A stretch of 64,000 nucleotides of DNA, taken from NCBI RefSeq assembly GCF_003026215.1, contig NZ_PYOC01000009.1, positions 62,001 through 126,000 of the forward strand. Reading direction: 5' to 3'. This DNA comes from Photobacterium indicum. GTDB lineage: Bacteria; Pseudomonadota; Gammaproteobacteria; Enterobacterales; Vibrionaceae. Below, piece after piece: positions 8,586 to 18,664 of the stretch (position 1 is its first letter; every line of letters begins with the position of its first letter). A program made the position numbers and the translations under genes. A model generated the notes under the pieces. That model had not been told where the DNA came from. It made no database searches and worked only from the letters and a program-made list of their open reading frames with translations.

Positions 8586-11500
8586 TTACCCTGTCACAGG
8601 AGTTGCATCTTTCATTGTTTCTTTTTGCTTATTTGGAATTCGGAAAATAAGCACGTAGCTCACTGGTAACACAATCAATGTGAGCAAAGTGGCAAAACCT
8701 AGACCAAATATAATCGTGACGGCCATTGATTTAAAAAATGGGTCAAACAATAACGGGATCATACCAAGCATTGTCGTAATGGCCGCCATACACACAGGAC
8801 GAACACGACTCACTGAAGATTCAAATACGGCATCATACGGATCTTTACCCTCAGCCAATTCAACCTGGATTTGATCAACCAATACAATCCCATTTTTAAT
8901 GACCATACCGCTTAAACTTAATGTACCCAGTATCGCCATGAAGCTAAATGGTGCATCGAATATCAATAAGCCAGCAGCAATGCCTATAAGCGCTAAAGGC
9001 ACATTGAACCAAATGATCAGCGGGAGTCTTACGGAATTAAACAGTACAACAGTGATCAAGAACATCGCTAAATAACCCAATGGTAAAGAGCTAGCAATAC
9101 CTGCTTGTGCTTCACCTGCTGTTTCATATTCGCCTCCCCACTCCAGTTCATACCCTGCAGGCAGAGGGATCGCTTCTATTTTAGGGCGTAATATCTTTAG
9201 CACTGAATCTGCTGTTTCATTACTACCTAATAGTGGGTCAGCTAATACGGTTAATACCCGTTTGCGATCGCGACGCATAATAATAGGATTTTCCCACTCA
9301 GTATCGAATGACGATACAATTTGGGTTACTGGTACAAACGCACTATTTTCAGCACTCCACACCTGCAGCTTTAATAAACTATCGGCATCAAGGCGCTCTT
9401 GCTCTGGTGCACGTGCAACAATGGGCAATAAATGCGATTGTTCACGATACGTACCAACCGACATACCACTAAAGTTAATCAGCATGGCTGTATCAAGATC
9501 TTGTTTACTGATACCCACTTTTTTGGCTTGAGCATTATTCACTTGTGGACGAACAACATTCACCTGATTACGCCAATTATGACGAATATTTTCAGCTGTC
9601 GGCTCATCAATCATGATCTGCTCTGCCTGAGTAGCAAGCTGACGCAGTACAACGGGATCTTCACCATAGAATCGCGCTTCAATTGCAGCGGCTGGTGATG
9701 GGCCATTACTCAGCAACTTCACGCGAAACTCAGCTTCAGGATAATTGTCACGCAATACTTTCGTGAGTTCAGGTACGCCTGCATTCAACGATTCTAAATC
9801 TGTCATTTCGATAATTAACTGCGCATACGCGTCGTAGCCTTTTTCTGGCACATACGGTAAGACGAATCTTTGTGCACCTTGGCCTATCACCGAAGTGACA
9901 TTTTTAAGCCCAACGCCAACCTCTTTGTCGGTTGCGATAATTTTCTCTTCAAGTTCGCGTACAAAACCTTCTGTTGATCGAATATCTGAGCCTTCTGGCA
10001 ACCATACATCAACAAAGAAAATAGGCGTACTTGATGGAGGGAAGAATACATTTTTCACATGCCCCATACCCACTATCGCTACAAACAACATGGCAATAAC
10101 TAAGCCTAAACTGAGCACACGAAATCGCATGGCTAACGAAAGCATTGAACGATAAGCCGTAAAGAACCAGCCTTTATATAAGTCTTCAGTCGTATCGCTA
10201 ACGTCGCCATCTTTAAATAATAAATTACAGAAAAATGGCGTAATGGTAATCGCTGTAACCCAACTGATAAACAGTGAAACTAGCAGCACTTGAAATAACG
10301 ATTTACAGAATTCACCGGTGGCATTTTGTGACAACCCAATCGGTGCAAAGGCTAAAATAGCAATAATTGTCGCGCCCAATAATGGCCATTGGGTTTGCTT
10401 AACTACCTGACCTGCCGCTTCATAACGGGTTTGACCCCGTTTTATACCGATTAAAATGCCTTCAGTGACCACAATGGCGTTATCGACCAGCATACCTAAT
10501 GCAATAATGAGTGCGCCCAATGAGATAATTTGCAGCTGAATATTCAATATACTCATCACAATGAACGTACCAAAAATAGTCAGTAACAGCACTGCACCCA
10601 TTAATAGCCCAGAGCGCACGCCCATGAATACCAATAGCACCACGATCACAATTGCCACAGACTCAGCAAGGTTGATCAAAAAACCCGTAACAGACACATC
10701 AACCATTGCACCTTGGTCATACACGGTGTTCAAGCTCATTCCTATCGGTAAACCTGATTCAAACTGTGTGATCTTTGCTGATATTTCATTCGAGATATCA
10801 ACAACATTGACACCTTGGCTAAAGGATATTCCTAAAGACAGCGCATTCTCGCCCATATTGTGATAAATCAGCTTTGGTGTTTCAGTTTCCGTTTTATAGA
10901 CATTAGCAATATCACCCAGATACACCATGTCTTTGCTAGTTGGTGGGCTCACCAGTAAGCGTTTCATATCAGTAACATCGATAAACTCGCCCGTAGGATG
11001 AATACGAATTCGCCCTTCACCTACTCGAATTTTTCCGGCGTTAGATACACCATTTTGATTCTTTATTTGGCTGTATATCGTATTTTGATCAAGCCCTAAT
11101 GTGGCCAATTTCTGTTGGCTAATTTCGACAACGACTTGCTCTTGCGGATCGCCGACGACAGAAACCTTTTTAACACCCTTAATTAATACCAATTCTCGAC
11201 GTAGGTAATTGGCATAATTTTTAAGTTCTCGGTAGCTATATCCTTCACCTGTGATGTTCATTAAAACACCGTAGACATCGGAAAAATCATCAATCACTTG
11301 CGGCATTACAGCGCCTGGCGGTAAATCGGCAACCGCATCATTCACCTTACGACGTAGCTCATCCCAGATCTGTGGCAGGGCTTTCGCGTCGTACTGCTCT
11401 TTCATCTCGATTTCAATTTGAGATAAACCCGCACTATTGATCGATGTAATATGCTTTATCTGTGGCATCTGCTGAATAGCATCTTCCAACCGAAGCGTTA

Positions 11501-11687
11501 CTTCTTCTTCAACTTGTTCAGGTGAAGCCCCTGGGTAAGCCGTAATAACAAGGGCATTTTTTAATGTAAATTCAGGAAATTCTAATTGGCCTAATCCCGT
11601 AAATGAAATTCCACCACCAATTAACATCAGTAAAATAAACATCCAACTGATGACTTTGTTTTTGATACTGTAATGCGCGATATTCAT
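8586..11687 (-). CDS. RND (HAE1/AcrB-type) efflux permease
   Basis: 1033 residues from ATG 11687, the usual size for AcrB/VexH-type pumps. It has a first helix after 'SIKNKVISW', the porter loop beginning 'FPEFTLKNALVITAYPGASPEQVEEEV', the large second loop, and the helix-4 block 'GALIIALGMLVDNAIVVTEG' containing the DN pair used in proton transfer. The C-terminal half repeats the layout (SLSGMVIKNGIVLVDQI). It exports hydrophobic compounds by proton antiport together with the adaptor encoded just upstream; the TAA of the adaptor ends 3 bases before this ATG. No outer-membrane channel gene is adjacent, so TolC is presumably shared. The substrate cannot be read from sequence. Confidence 0.92.
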   Translation of the reverse strand: MNIAHYSIKNKVISWMFILLMLIGGGISFTGLGQLEFPEFTLKNALVITAYPGASPEQVEEEVTLRLEDAIQQMPQIKHITSINSAGLSQIEIEMKEQYDAKALPQIWDELRRKVNDAVADLPPGAVMPQVIDDFSDVYGVLMNITGEGYSYRELKNYANYLRRELVLIKGVKKVSVVGDPQEQVVVEISQQKLATLGLDQNTIYSQIKNQNGVSNAGKIRVGEGRIRIHPTGEFIDVTDMKRLLVSPPTSKDMVYLGDIANVYKTETETPKLIYHNMGENALSLGISFSQGVNVVDISNEISAKITQFESGLPIGMSLNTVYDQGAMVDVSVTGFLINLAESVAIVIVVLLVFMGVRSGLLMGAVLLLTIFGTFIVMSILNIQLQIISLGALIIALGMLVDNAIVVTEGILIGIKRGQTRYEAAGQVVKQTQWPLLGATIIAILAFAPIGLSQNATGEFCKSLFQVLLVSLFISWVTAITITPFFCNLLFKDGDVSDTTEDLYKGWFFTAYRSMLSLAMRFRVLSLGLVIAMLFVAIVGMGHVKNVFFPPSSTPIFFVDVWLPEGSDIRSTEGFVRELEEKIIATDKEVGVGLKNVTSVIGQGAQRFVLPYVPEKGYDAYAQLIIEMTDLESLNAGVPELTKVLRDNYPEAEFRVKLLSNGPSPAAAIEARFYGEDPVVLRQLATQAEQIMIDEPTAENIRHNWRNQVNVVRPQVNNAQAKKVGISKQDLDTAMLINFSGMSVGTYREQSHLLPIVARAPEQERLDADSLLKLQVWSAENSAFVPVTQIVSSFDTEWENPIIMRRDRKRVLTVLADPLLGSNETADSVLKILRPKIEAIPLPAGYELEWGGEYETAGEAQAGIASSLPLGYLAMFLITVVLFNSVRLPLIIWFNVPLALIGIAAGLLIFDAPFSFMAILGTLSLSGMVIKNGIVLVDQIQVELAEGKDPYDAVFESSVSRVRPVCMAAITTMLGMIPLLFDPFFKSMAVTIIFGLGFATLLTLIVLPVSYVLIFRIPNKQKETMKDATPVTG

Positions 11688-11690
11688 CAA

Positions 11691-12818
11691 TTACACGCCT
11701 CTTTCCCAGCGAAGGGGTTTTACTTCCATGCCTGATTTAATCGCATTCGCCCCCACACTGACGATTTGATCGCCTTTGTTTAATCCAGATAACACTTCAA
11801 TACCATTCGTTCGCACTTGCCCTAACGTCACGATCACAGATTCAACTCTGTTACTATCTTGATTGTATCGCCACACTTTGATCTGGTTATCGTTATCCGC
11901 TTTCACGATGGCTGATTGCGGCAAAATAGTGAGAAAATCGCTTATCCCATTATCTTGAGAACGACGGTGATCGATTGACATATCGAGTAATAATTCAGCA
12001 CTCATACCCGGAATCACGTTCAAGCCATCTTCGGGTTTAAAACTAAAGGTAACGGCATAAGTTTGTGTACCAGGGCTAACTTTACTAGAGCTCTCTTTAA
12101 AACGAACAGGATAAGTCGTCACACTTTCACCTTGAGAAACAAAGCGCACGCGTGGCATGTAATGTTCATCTAAGTTCTTTTTATTTAAACGTATGATGAG
12201 TGATTCAGGCACTTGAATAGTGACATCCATAAGCTGATCACCTTGCAACGATAATACGACCTGCGATGCTTGAATCATTTGATAGTTATCAGATTCAACT
12301 TTGGCAACAATGCCTGAAAAAGGGGCTGTTAAATTGGTATATTGCAGTTGGTCTCTAGCTGAATTCAATGATGATTTAGCAGACTTTAATGTGGCTTTTG
12401 CAGAATCAAACTCTGCTTTCGAAATAAGTTTTCGGGCTAATAACTGTTCTTTACGGTTGTAATCGGCATTGGCTAAATCGTAATTTGCTTCTGAATTTAA
12501 TAGCGCATTCTTAGCATCTCGATCATCCAGTTTCGCCAACAATTGCCCTTTGTTAACTTTCTGACCTTCAATTAAATCTAATGTAACCAGTTCACCACTC
12601 ACACGGAAAGCTAAATCTGCTTGTTGATTGGCCACCAATTCAGCAGGAAAAATTCGACTTTGTTCAAACGCTACATCACCAATTGTGATTAATTTTACCG
12701 GACGCACGGTGGCAGTTTCTACCACAGCACTCTCTGCAGAGTCACACCCTGTCAGAACTGAGCTCATTAAAACAGTTCCTAGCACCAGTGCTAACAAACT
12801 CGGTTTGGCTGACATCAT
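11691..12818 (-). CDS. RND efflux periplasmic adaptor lipoprotein (AcrA/MexH type)
   Basis: 375 residues. The lipobox VLTGC places the lipid anchor at Cys25. The lipoyl half motif 'LVTLDLIEGQKVNKGQLLAKLDDRDA', a short alpha-hairpin (about 105-155), the second lipoyl half ('LTAPFSGIVAKVESDNYQMI'), a beta-barrel, and a membrane-proximal domain ('GLNKGDQIVSVGANAIKSGMEV') follow in the usual order. It bridges the RND permease encoded directly downstream and an outer-membrane channel. The gene is first in the operon and is divergent from a LysR gene, which is the likely regulator. ATG 12818 follows AAGGAATAA; ATG 12815 is equally possible. Confidence 0.9.
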   Translation of the reverse strand: MMSAKPSLLALVLGTVLMSSVLTGCDSAESAVVETATVRPVKLITIGDVAFEQSRIFPAELVANQQADLAFRVSGELVTLDLIEGQKVNKGQLLAKLDDRDAKNALLNSEANYDLANADYNRKEQLLARKLISKAEFDSAKATLKSAKSSLNSARDQLQYTNLTAPFSGIVAKVESDNYQMIQASQVVLSLQGDQLMDVTIQVPESLIIRLNKKNLDEHYMPRVRFVSQGESVTTYPVRFKESSSKVSPGTQTYAVTFSFKPEDGLNVIPGMSAELLLDMSIDHRRSQDNGISDFLTILPQSAIVKADNDNQIKVWRYNQDSNRVESVIVTLGQVRTNGIEVLSGLNKGDQIVSVGANAIKSGMEVKPLRWERGV

Positions 12819-12959
12819 TGAATTATTCCTTAAAGTTATCTTTCACCGCAAACTATAACCTGATAACGTGTTCTGAATAACCGAACGATATAGAACTGAG
12901 AGTTTCACTTTATGGAACGCTTAATCTATTGATCTATCATTAACTCTGTGAGCAACATC

Positions 12960-13895
12960 ATGAAAACAGAAGATCTCAAGCTCTTTCACCAAATTGTGGA
13001 TACGGGTAGCTTAAATCGCGCATCTGAAATTTTCGACTTACCAAAATCAAACATTAGCCGACGTATCAAATCACTGGAAGAAGAGCTGAATATTCTGCTG
13101 TTTCATCGCCAAAACCGCGCTTTGCAGCTAACAGAAGCAGGTACCAAGTTCTACACAAAAACCAAAGCGATGCTGATTGATTTGGAAGCGAGTATTCAAG
13201 AAATCACTGCACCGACTTATGAAGTATCTGGGCACCTACGCATTCAATTACTGCCCTTTCCTGAGATTCTTGATATTGGCCGAATGATTTTCACATTCAT
13301 GGATATGTACCCGAAGATCAGTGTCGAGATCATTACCAGTGCAGAAGACAAAAATATGGTCGAGAATCACATTGATATTGCGCTGCGTGTTGCTGAAGGC
13401 AAAACCCTTGAAGATTCCAGCTTGGTGGCTCGTCCATTCAAACATGCCTCTTTCGGATTTTTCTGTACACAGGAATATGTAGAACAACACGGCATGCCAC
13501 AAACTGCTGACGATTTACGTAAACTGAATGTTATTCGCTTTCGTTTTCCCAACGGACAAATATACGGCAACCTGCCTTTTGGCAAAAATGAAACGGTAGA
13601 AGTGTCGGGTAACTTAATAACGAACAGCGTGTCACTGTGTATGGAGGCTTGCTTGCAGAACCGAGGCATCATCTTTATTCCAGAAGATATTGGTAATTAT
13701 TATCTAGAACGTGACATGTTAATACGCTTATTCGAACATATAGAACCGTCTATTAATTATGGTTGGCTGGTGTATCCATCGCGTAAAAACCTGACCTTAG
13801 CTGCTCGTACTTTTGTGGAATTCATATTAGCTGAAGTCGAAAAAGAACCAATTTGCGGGCTTATTAAAACCGATGTACGTGGAATAGTAGTGTGA
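12960..13895 (+). CDS. LysR-family transcriptional regulator
   Basis: 311 residues from ATG 12960 (GTG at 12948 is a less likely start). N-terminal winged helix 'LKLFHQIVDTGSLNRASEIFDLPKSNISRRIKSLEEEL', then a periplasmic-binding-like effector domain with 'GHLRIQLLPFPEILDIGRMIFTFMDMYPKISVEII'. It belongs to the CrgA/DsdC-type LysR subgroup that lists many efflux and aldehyde-stress regulators. It is divergent from the RND efflux operon with 141 bp between, the usual layout for a LysR protein controlling its neighbour. Inducer unknown. The middle of the effector domain is intact, so the gene looks functional. Confidence 0.88.
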   Translation: MKTEDLKLFHQIVDTGSLNRASEIFDLPKSNISRRIKSLEEELNILLFHRQNRALQLTEAGTKFYTKTKAMLIDLEASIQEITAPTYEVSGHLRIQLLPFPEILDIGRMIFTFMDMYPKISVEIITSAEDKNMVENHIDIALRVAEGKTLEDSSLVARPFKHASFGFFCTQEYVEQHGMPQTADDLRKLNVIRFRFPNGQIYGNLPFGKNETVEVSGNLITNSVSLCMEACLQNRGIIFIPEDIGNYYLERDMLIRLFEHIEPSINYGWLVYPSRKNLTLAARTFVEFILAEVEKEPICGLIKTDVRGIVV

Positions 13896-14124
13896 TTTTT
13901 TATTCATCGGCTGTCGTAAGATCTATCATCATCAATATATTGTGTTAAACCCACCAACAGCGTAATGCATATTTTGGAACAAACTGTCATCAGTTACCCT
14001 GAATATGCTCACTTCCCTATCAAAGTGCATATTATGCATAACCGTCCTGATTTTTATTCATTTGTGTCATGCCGCTGAGTTACCTATTATCCGCGCTCGC
14101 TAATTTTGGCGATTGGAGGCACTG

Positions 14125-14262
14125 ATGTTTTCACAATCATTATTTGCGCAGCTATTACGCATGCTAGTACTGCTCATAATCACACTTTTTGGCGTGCATC
14201 ACTGTCAACCTTTACTCGATGCGTTGGCGCAACACGCCACCAGTGGTGGTTGCCACCAATAA
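14125..14262 (+). CDS. 45-residue membrane peptide with His/Cys-rich tail
   Basis: ATG follows GGAGG by 6 bases. The peptide has one hydrophobic helix (about residues 8-24: 'LLRMLVLLIITLFGV') and a tail with several His and two Cys residues (HHCQP...GGCHQ). The stop TAA lies 35 bases before the MFS gene start, so both may be co-transcribed. The His/Cys tail could bind a metal or form a disulfide (inference). I do not recognise a family. A strong ribosome binding site and an ordered hydropathy profile support coding. Confidence 0.5.
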   Translation: MFSQSLFAQLLRMLVLLIITLFGVHHCQPLLDALAQHATSGGCHQ

Positions 14263-14297
14263 TCATCTATCGAACACGACAATAAAGAGCACCATTA

Positions 14298-15536
14298 ATG
14301 AGTATTTTTCGTTTTCCACTACTAGTATGGTTGGGAATAGGGACGCTAATTATTAGTCTTGGGATAAGACAATCTTTCGGCATTTTCATGATGCCGATTT
14401 CTGATTCATTCAATACCGGTCGAGAGTTCTTTAGCTTTACGATCGCACTGCAAAACCTGCTTTTTGGTCTGTTCCAACCTTTCGTTGGTATGGCAGCCGA
14501 TCGCTGGGGATCACGCCGTATCATTACCGTTGGGGCAATATCGTATGCGGCCGGCTTGTATCTGACCTCTTTAGCGACTGAACCTAGCATTCTTTATGTC
14601 ACCTTTGGTGCTTTGATCGGTTTTGGTTTAAGTGCCACCAGCTATGTGATTATTTTAGGAACTATTGCTCGCGTAGTACCCGCAGAACATACGGCAAAAG
14701 CTTTTGGTTTAACCACAGCCGCTGGCTCATTTGGCATGTTTGCCGTCATACCTGGCGCACAATCACTCATGAATATATACGATTGGCAAACAACGTTACA
14801 AATTTTTGCTCTAGCATGCTGTGTGATCATCGCTTTTGCCAGCTTCATGAAAACGGCCAACAAAGAAGCTAAGTCTTCATTAAAAGCAGTGTCTACTGCA
14901 CCGAAAATAGATGATACACAAACCTTACGCGAAGCATTGAAAGAAGCCTTTAACAATAAAAGTTACTGGTTAATTCATGCGGGATTTTTTGTTTGTGGCT
15001 TTCATGTCATGTTTATTGCCACTCACCTTCCTAGCTATTTAGCCGATAAAGGGCTGCCGGGATCAACAGCTGCGATGGCGCTCGCCTACGTCGGTATTTT
15101 TAATATTTTCGGGTCGTACTTTTGGGGCGTGATGGGTGACAAGTTCGATAAACGCTATGTAATGACATCGCTATATTTAATACGAACTGTTGTGATTGCA
15201 GCTTTTGTGACATTACCTGTAACAGTTGATACCGCGGCTATTTTTGGTGGTGCTATTGGTTTTTGCTGGCTAGGCACAGTGCCACTAACCTCGGGCTTAG
15301 TACGTCAAATGTTTGGAGCTCGATACATGTCGACACTATATGGGCTCGTATTTTTCACTCACCAGGTAGGTAGTTTCTTAGGGGCTTGGGTCGGTGGTCG
15401 TATTTATGACTATTACGGCAGCTACGAACCAATTTGGTGGTCTACTGTCTTTCTCGCCTTCTGCGCAGCATTAATTCACTTGCCGATAAATGACAAGCCC
15501 GTTCCTCGTTTAGCTACATTGAGTGCAGCGGCATAA
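14298..15536 (+). CDS. MFS transporter (12 TM)
   Basis: 412 residues with 12 predicted helices. The first helices contain 'LGIRQSFGIFMMPIS', then the MFS signature 'GMAADRWGSRRIITVGA' between helices 2 and 3. A second 'WGVMGDKFDKRYVM' motif sits between helices 8 and 9. The layout resembles the OFA/MCT group (oxalate-formate or monocarboxylate carriers) and YbfB-type permeases. The substrate is not apparent. It is downstream of a short membrane ORF and upstream of a strong terminator, so these two form a likely unit. No adjacent enzyme hints at its substrate. Confidence 0.85.
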   Translation: MSIFRFPLLVWLGIGTLIISLGIRQSFGIFMMPISDSFNTGREFFSFTIALQNLLFGLFQPFVGMAADRWGSRRIITVGAISYAAGLYLTSLATEPSILYVTFGALIGFGLSATSYVIILGTIARVVPAEHTAKAFGLTTAAGSFGMFAVIPGAQSLMNIYDWQTTLQIFALACCVIIAFASFMKTANKEAKSSLKAVSTAPKIDDTQTLREALKEAFNNKSYWLIHAGFFVCGFHVMFIATHLPSYLADKGLPGSTAAMALAYVGIFNIFGSYFWGVMGDKFDKRYVMTSLYLIRTVVIAAFVTLPVTVDTAAIFGGAIGFCWLGTVPLTSGLVRQMFGARYMSTLYGLVFFTHQVGSFLGAWVGGRIYDYYGSYEPIWWSTVFLAFCAALIHLPINDKPVPRLATLSAAA

Positions 15537-15561
15537 CAAGGGTAATACCACATCCAATAAA

Positions 15562-15609
15562 AAACCCTTTTGCCCTGTTACTCGTCGTAACATAAGGTCA
15601 AAAGGGTTT
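15562..15609. terminator. Strong bidirectional terminator hairpin
   Basis: AAACCCTTTTG...CC pairs with GG...CAAAAGGGTTT, and the loop holds a second stem (TGTTAC/GTAACA). It follows the MFS gene and can also end htpX transcripts from the other side. Confidence 0.75.
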
Positions 15610-15614
15610 GCTTT

Positions 15615-15650
15615 ATCTATAATCAAATAAGATCATCTATAATCAAATAA
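15615..15650. repeat. Two tandem copies of a 16-bp unit (20-bp period)
   Basis: ATCTATAATCAAATAA occurs at 15615-15630 and 15635-15650. The pair lies in the gap between the terminator and the htpX stop and has no evident role. Confidence 0.6.
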
Positions 15651-15682
15651 CGTAACGTTTATAAACGCTTAGCTATTCTTGA

Positions 15683-16561
15683 TTAAAGGTGCTCACCACG
15701 GCGCAAAGCATCAATACGCTTGTCTAGCGGTGGGTGAGTCATAAACAATTCAGACAATGATTTTTTACCATTGATACCGAATGCCATCATAGAGCCTTCT
15801 AGCTGTGGCTCATGGCTCACTTTCAAACGCTCTAACGCTGCAATCATCTTTTCTTTACCGACTAAGTTCGCAGAACCCGCGTCCGCTTTAAATTCACGGT
15901 GTCGGCTATACCACATTGTTAGAATGCTTGCTAAGAAGCCAAACAGTACTTCCATAATTGAAGATACGATGAAGTACGTTATGTAGCTGCCGCCTCCGCC
16001 TTCCTCATCACTGTTATTAACACCACTGATTGCACCCGCCACTAAACGAGAAACAAAAATGACAAAGGTATTCACAACACCTTGCATCAAGGTCATCGTT
16101 ACCATATCACCATTAGAGATATGGCTGATTTCATGAGCAAGTACCGCTTCAGCTTCATCACGTGTCATGCTGTGAAGCAAACCCGTTGATACCGCAACAA
16201 GTGAATCATCACGCTTAGCGCCTGTTGCAAATGCGTTGATATCAGCAGAGTCATAAACAGCAACGGTTGGCATACCAATGCCCGCTTGTTGCGCTTGACG
16301 AGAAACTGTTTCCATCAACCAGTGCTCTGTTTCATTGCGAGGGTGTTCAATAACTGAACCACCGACAGAACGAAGAGCCATCTTCTTTGACATGAAGAGT
16401 GAGAATAGCGAGCCACCAAAACCGAACAGCGCAGCCATTACCAATAAGCCAGATAGGCTACCAGGCTGCATACCTGTTACAGCATAAACAACATTCAAGA
16501 CAACGCTGAATACCAGCATTACGGCAAGGTTGGTTGCCAAGAACAGAGCAATTCGCTTCAT
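15683..16561 (-). CDS. htpX: Heat-shock membrane zinc protease HtpX
   Basis: 292 residues from ATG 16561. Two N-terminal membrane helices, then the zinc-binding motif HEISH (residues 143-147) in '[13 protein letters not shown]', two further hydrophobic stretches, and '[13 protein letters not shown]', which carries the third ligand Glu. HtpX degrades misfolded membrane proteins at the inner membrane, complementing FtsH, and is induced through the Cpx system in E. coli. Length and motifs match the family fully. An earlier ATG six codons upstream is possible but lacks a signal-anchor role. The gene has its own promoter region of about 600 bp shared with sulP. Confidence 0.95.
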   Translation of the reverse strand: MKRIALFLATNLAVMLVFSVVLNVVYAVTGMQPGSLSGLLVMAALFGFGGSLFSLFMSKKMALRSVGGSVIEHPRNETEHWLMETVSRQAQQAGIGMPTVAVYDSADINAFATGAKRDDSLVAVSTGLLHSMTRDEAEAVLAHEISHISNGDMVTMTLMQGVVNTFVIFVSRLVAGAISGVNNSDEEGGGGSYITYFIVSSIMEVLFGFLASILTMWYSRHREFKADAGSANLVGKEKMIAALERLKVSHEPQLEGSMMAFGINGKKSLSELFMTHPPLDKRIDALRRGEHL

Positions 16562-17163
16562 ATTTCCAATTATCTCCAATAAATAAAAGAAGCTTCAAAT
16601 ACATAATAGATGGTATGTGCCACCTACAGTTTAGTTAATATATGGTCGTTCAAAGCAATTACAAGTGAAAGAACATAATTGTTACCATTCGTATCAAAGT
16701 AAAAAATGACTATTAAATTTAATGCGTTGATATTACATAGCTAAATTCAAGGATTACAGCCCTTGTTATTAAAACGTTACAATTCCAGTGCGGCATAATG
16801 TCAATGTTTATAATTGTTACCACTCAGATGTTATAACAATCACGGCTTACTTAGAGCTGAACACCGTACAATACAATGAATATTTGGCCTACATACGCAC
16901 TTGTTTCTTCCAATCTTTATCTCTACAATGTGCGCCTACACATTTTGTGGATATAAACTTTTGACGATCACTCCGCCTTAGACAATCACTTCGGAACACT
17001 CTCGTTCCACTAAATCACTATCTAGGTAGCACTCTTGCTGCCCATCTTGCTGTGCGTTTTTAATCGCTAACAGCACCCCCTATAAAATTTGTCGCTACAT
17101 TTTTATCAGGTTATTACCTGATGGTTTCCGTTCGCGCAAATTTTAATAATTTGAGTATATTGA
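16562..17163. other. 602-bp intergenic region between htpX and sulP
   Basis: Holds both divergent promoters. A 16-bp unit ATAATTGTTACCAYTC occurs twice, at 16675-16690 and 16810-16825 (one mismatch), and the second overlaps an inverted repeat ATTGTTA...TAACAAT (16813-16840). A small hairpin ATCAGGT/ACCTGAT (17105-17122) lies in the sulP leader. The 16-bp unit could be an operator (inference). No gene was seen. Confidence 0.5.
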
Positions 17164-18654
17164 ATGTTAGATACTGTAAAAAAAGACTGGTTCTTCAATG
17201 TGAAGGGCGATCTTCTTGCTGGCCTTGTTGTTGCTTTGGCACTTATTCCTGAAGCTATTGCCTTCTCAATTATTGCTGGTCTCGATCCGAAAGTCGGTCT
17301 TTATGCGTCATTTTCTATGGCAGTTATTATTGCATTTACAGGCGGCAGGCCTGGCATGATTTCAGCTGCAACCGGTGCAATGGCGTTACTGATGGTCACG
17401 TTAGTAAAAGATCATGGGTTAGAATACCTCTTAGCGGCAACCGTGCTCACTGGCGTTATACAAATAGCCGCTGGGTATCTTAAACTAGGCAGCTTAATGC
17501 GTTTTGTTTCTCGCTCGGTTGTCACTGGTTTTGTAAATGCGCTCGCCATTTTAATTTTCATGGCACAGTTACCAGAGCTGACGAATGTAACTTGGCACGT
17601 TTACGCAATGACAGTTGCTGGTTTGGGTATTATTTACCTGTTCCCCTACCTACCCGTTATCGGAAAATTATTACCTTCTCCTTTAGTGTGTATTGTTTCT
17701 CTCACCATTGTTTCTATCTTGCTCGGTTTAGATATTAAAACCGTGGGTGATATGGGGCAGCTTCCCGATACACTTCCTATTTTCCTTTGGCCTGATGTTC
17801 CTTTAAACCTAGAAACATTGATGATCATTCTTCCCTACTCGCTTGGGTTAGCGGCTGTTGGCTTACTTGAATCCCTAATGACAGCAACCATTGTTGATGA
17901 TCTTACTGATACAGAAAGTGATAAAAACCGTGAATGTAAAGGTCAAGGCTTAGCGAATATTGGCGCGGGTTTGATGGGTGGTATGGCGGGCTGTGCAATG
18001 ATCGGCCAGTCAATAATCAACATTAAGTCAGGCGGTCGTAGTCGGTTATCGTGTTTATCGGCAGGCGTGTTCTTATTAGTGATGGTGGTTTTCCTCGGTG
18101 ATTGGCTCAAGCAGATCCCAATGGCTGCGTTAGTTGCCGTCATGATTATGGTATCAATTGGTACATTCTCATGGGATTCGCTACGAAACCTAAAAAAGCA
18201 TCCGCTTTCGAGCAATATTGTGATGGTGGTTACCGTTGCTGTGGTAGTTGCCAGTCATAATCTCGCTATCGGCGTTTTTGTCGGTGTATTACTCGCGGCT
18301 TTATTCTTTGCAAACAAAATCAGTCGTTTTATGGTGGTGAAAAGTGCTGACAACACCGCTAGTGCATCACGTCACTATAAAGTGATAGGACAAATATTCT
18401 TTGCCTCTTCAGAGCAATTTTTGAAGTCATTTGATTTTAAAGAAGTATTAGATCACGTCACTATCGATCTTTCTTCCGCCCACTTTTGGGATATCACCTC
18501 AGTATCAGCACTTGATAAAGTCGTTATCAAATTCCGTCGTGAAGGTGCAACCGTTGAGTTAATTGGAATGAATGAAGCAACAAATACCATTGTCGATAAA
18601 TTTGGTATTCACGACAAACCTGAAGAAGTTGAAAAACTAATGGCTGGTCACTAA
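17164..18654 (+). CDS. SulP-family inorganic anion transporter with STAS domain
   Basis: 496 residues. The N-terminal '[35 protein letters not shown]' block and '[16 protein letters not shown]' are SulP hallmarks. The transmembrane core runs to about residue 385 and the C-terminal STAS domain spans about 400-490 ('[24 protein letters not shown]'). SulP members carry sulfate, bicarbonate or other anions by Na+ or H+ coupling. The short length and early STAS resemble bacterial bicarbonate-type members, but the substrate cannot be fixed. A universal stress protein gene starts 10 bases downstream; SulP-USP pairing is a common arrangement. A hairpin lies in its leader. Confidence 0.9.
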   Translation: MLDTVKKDWFFNVKGDLLAGLVVALALIPEAIAFSIIAGLDPKVGLYASFSMAVIIAFTGGRPGMISAATGAMALLMVTLVKDHGLEYLLAATVLTGVIQIAAGYLKLGSLMRFVSRSVVTGFVNALAILIFMAQLPELTNVTWHVYAMTVAGLGIIYLFPYLPVIGKLLPSPLVCIVSLTIVSILLGLDIKTVGDMGQLPDTLPIFLWPDVPLNLETLMIILPYSLGLAAVGLLESLMTATIVDDLTDTESDKNRECKGQGLANIGAGLMGGMAGCAMIGQSIINIKSGGRSRLSCLSAGVFLLVMVVFLGDWLKQIPMAALVAVMIMVSIGTFSWDSLRNLKKHPLSSNIVMVVTVAVVVASHNLAIGVFVGVLLAALFFANKISRFMVVKSADNTASASRHYKVIGQIFFASSEQFLKSFDFKEVLDHVTIDLSSAHFWDITSVSALDKVVIKFRREGATVELIGMNEATNTIVDKFGIHDKPEEVEKLMAGH

Positions 18655-18664
18655 GGAATTTATA

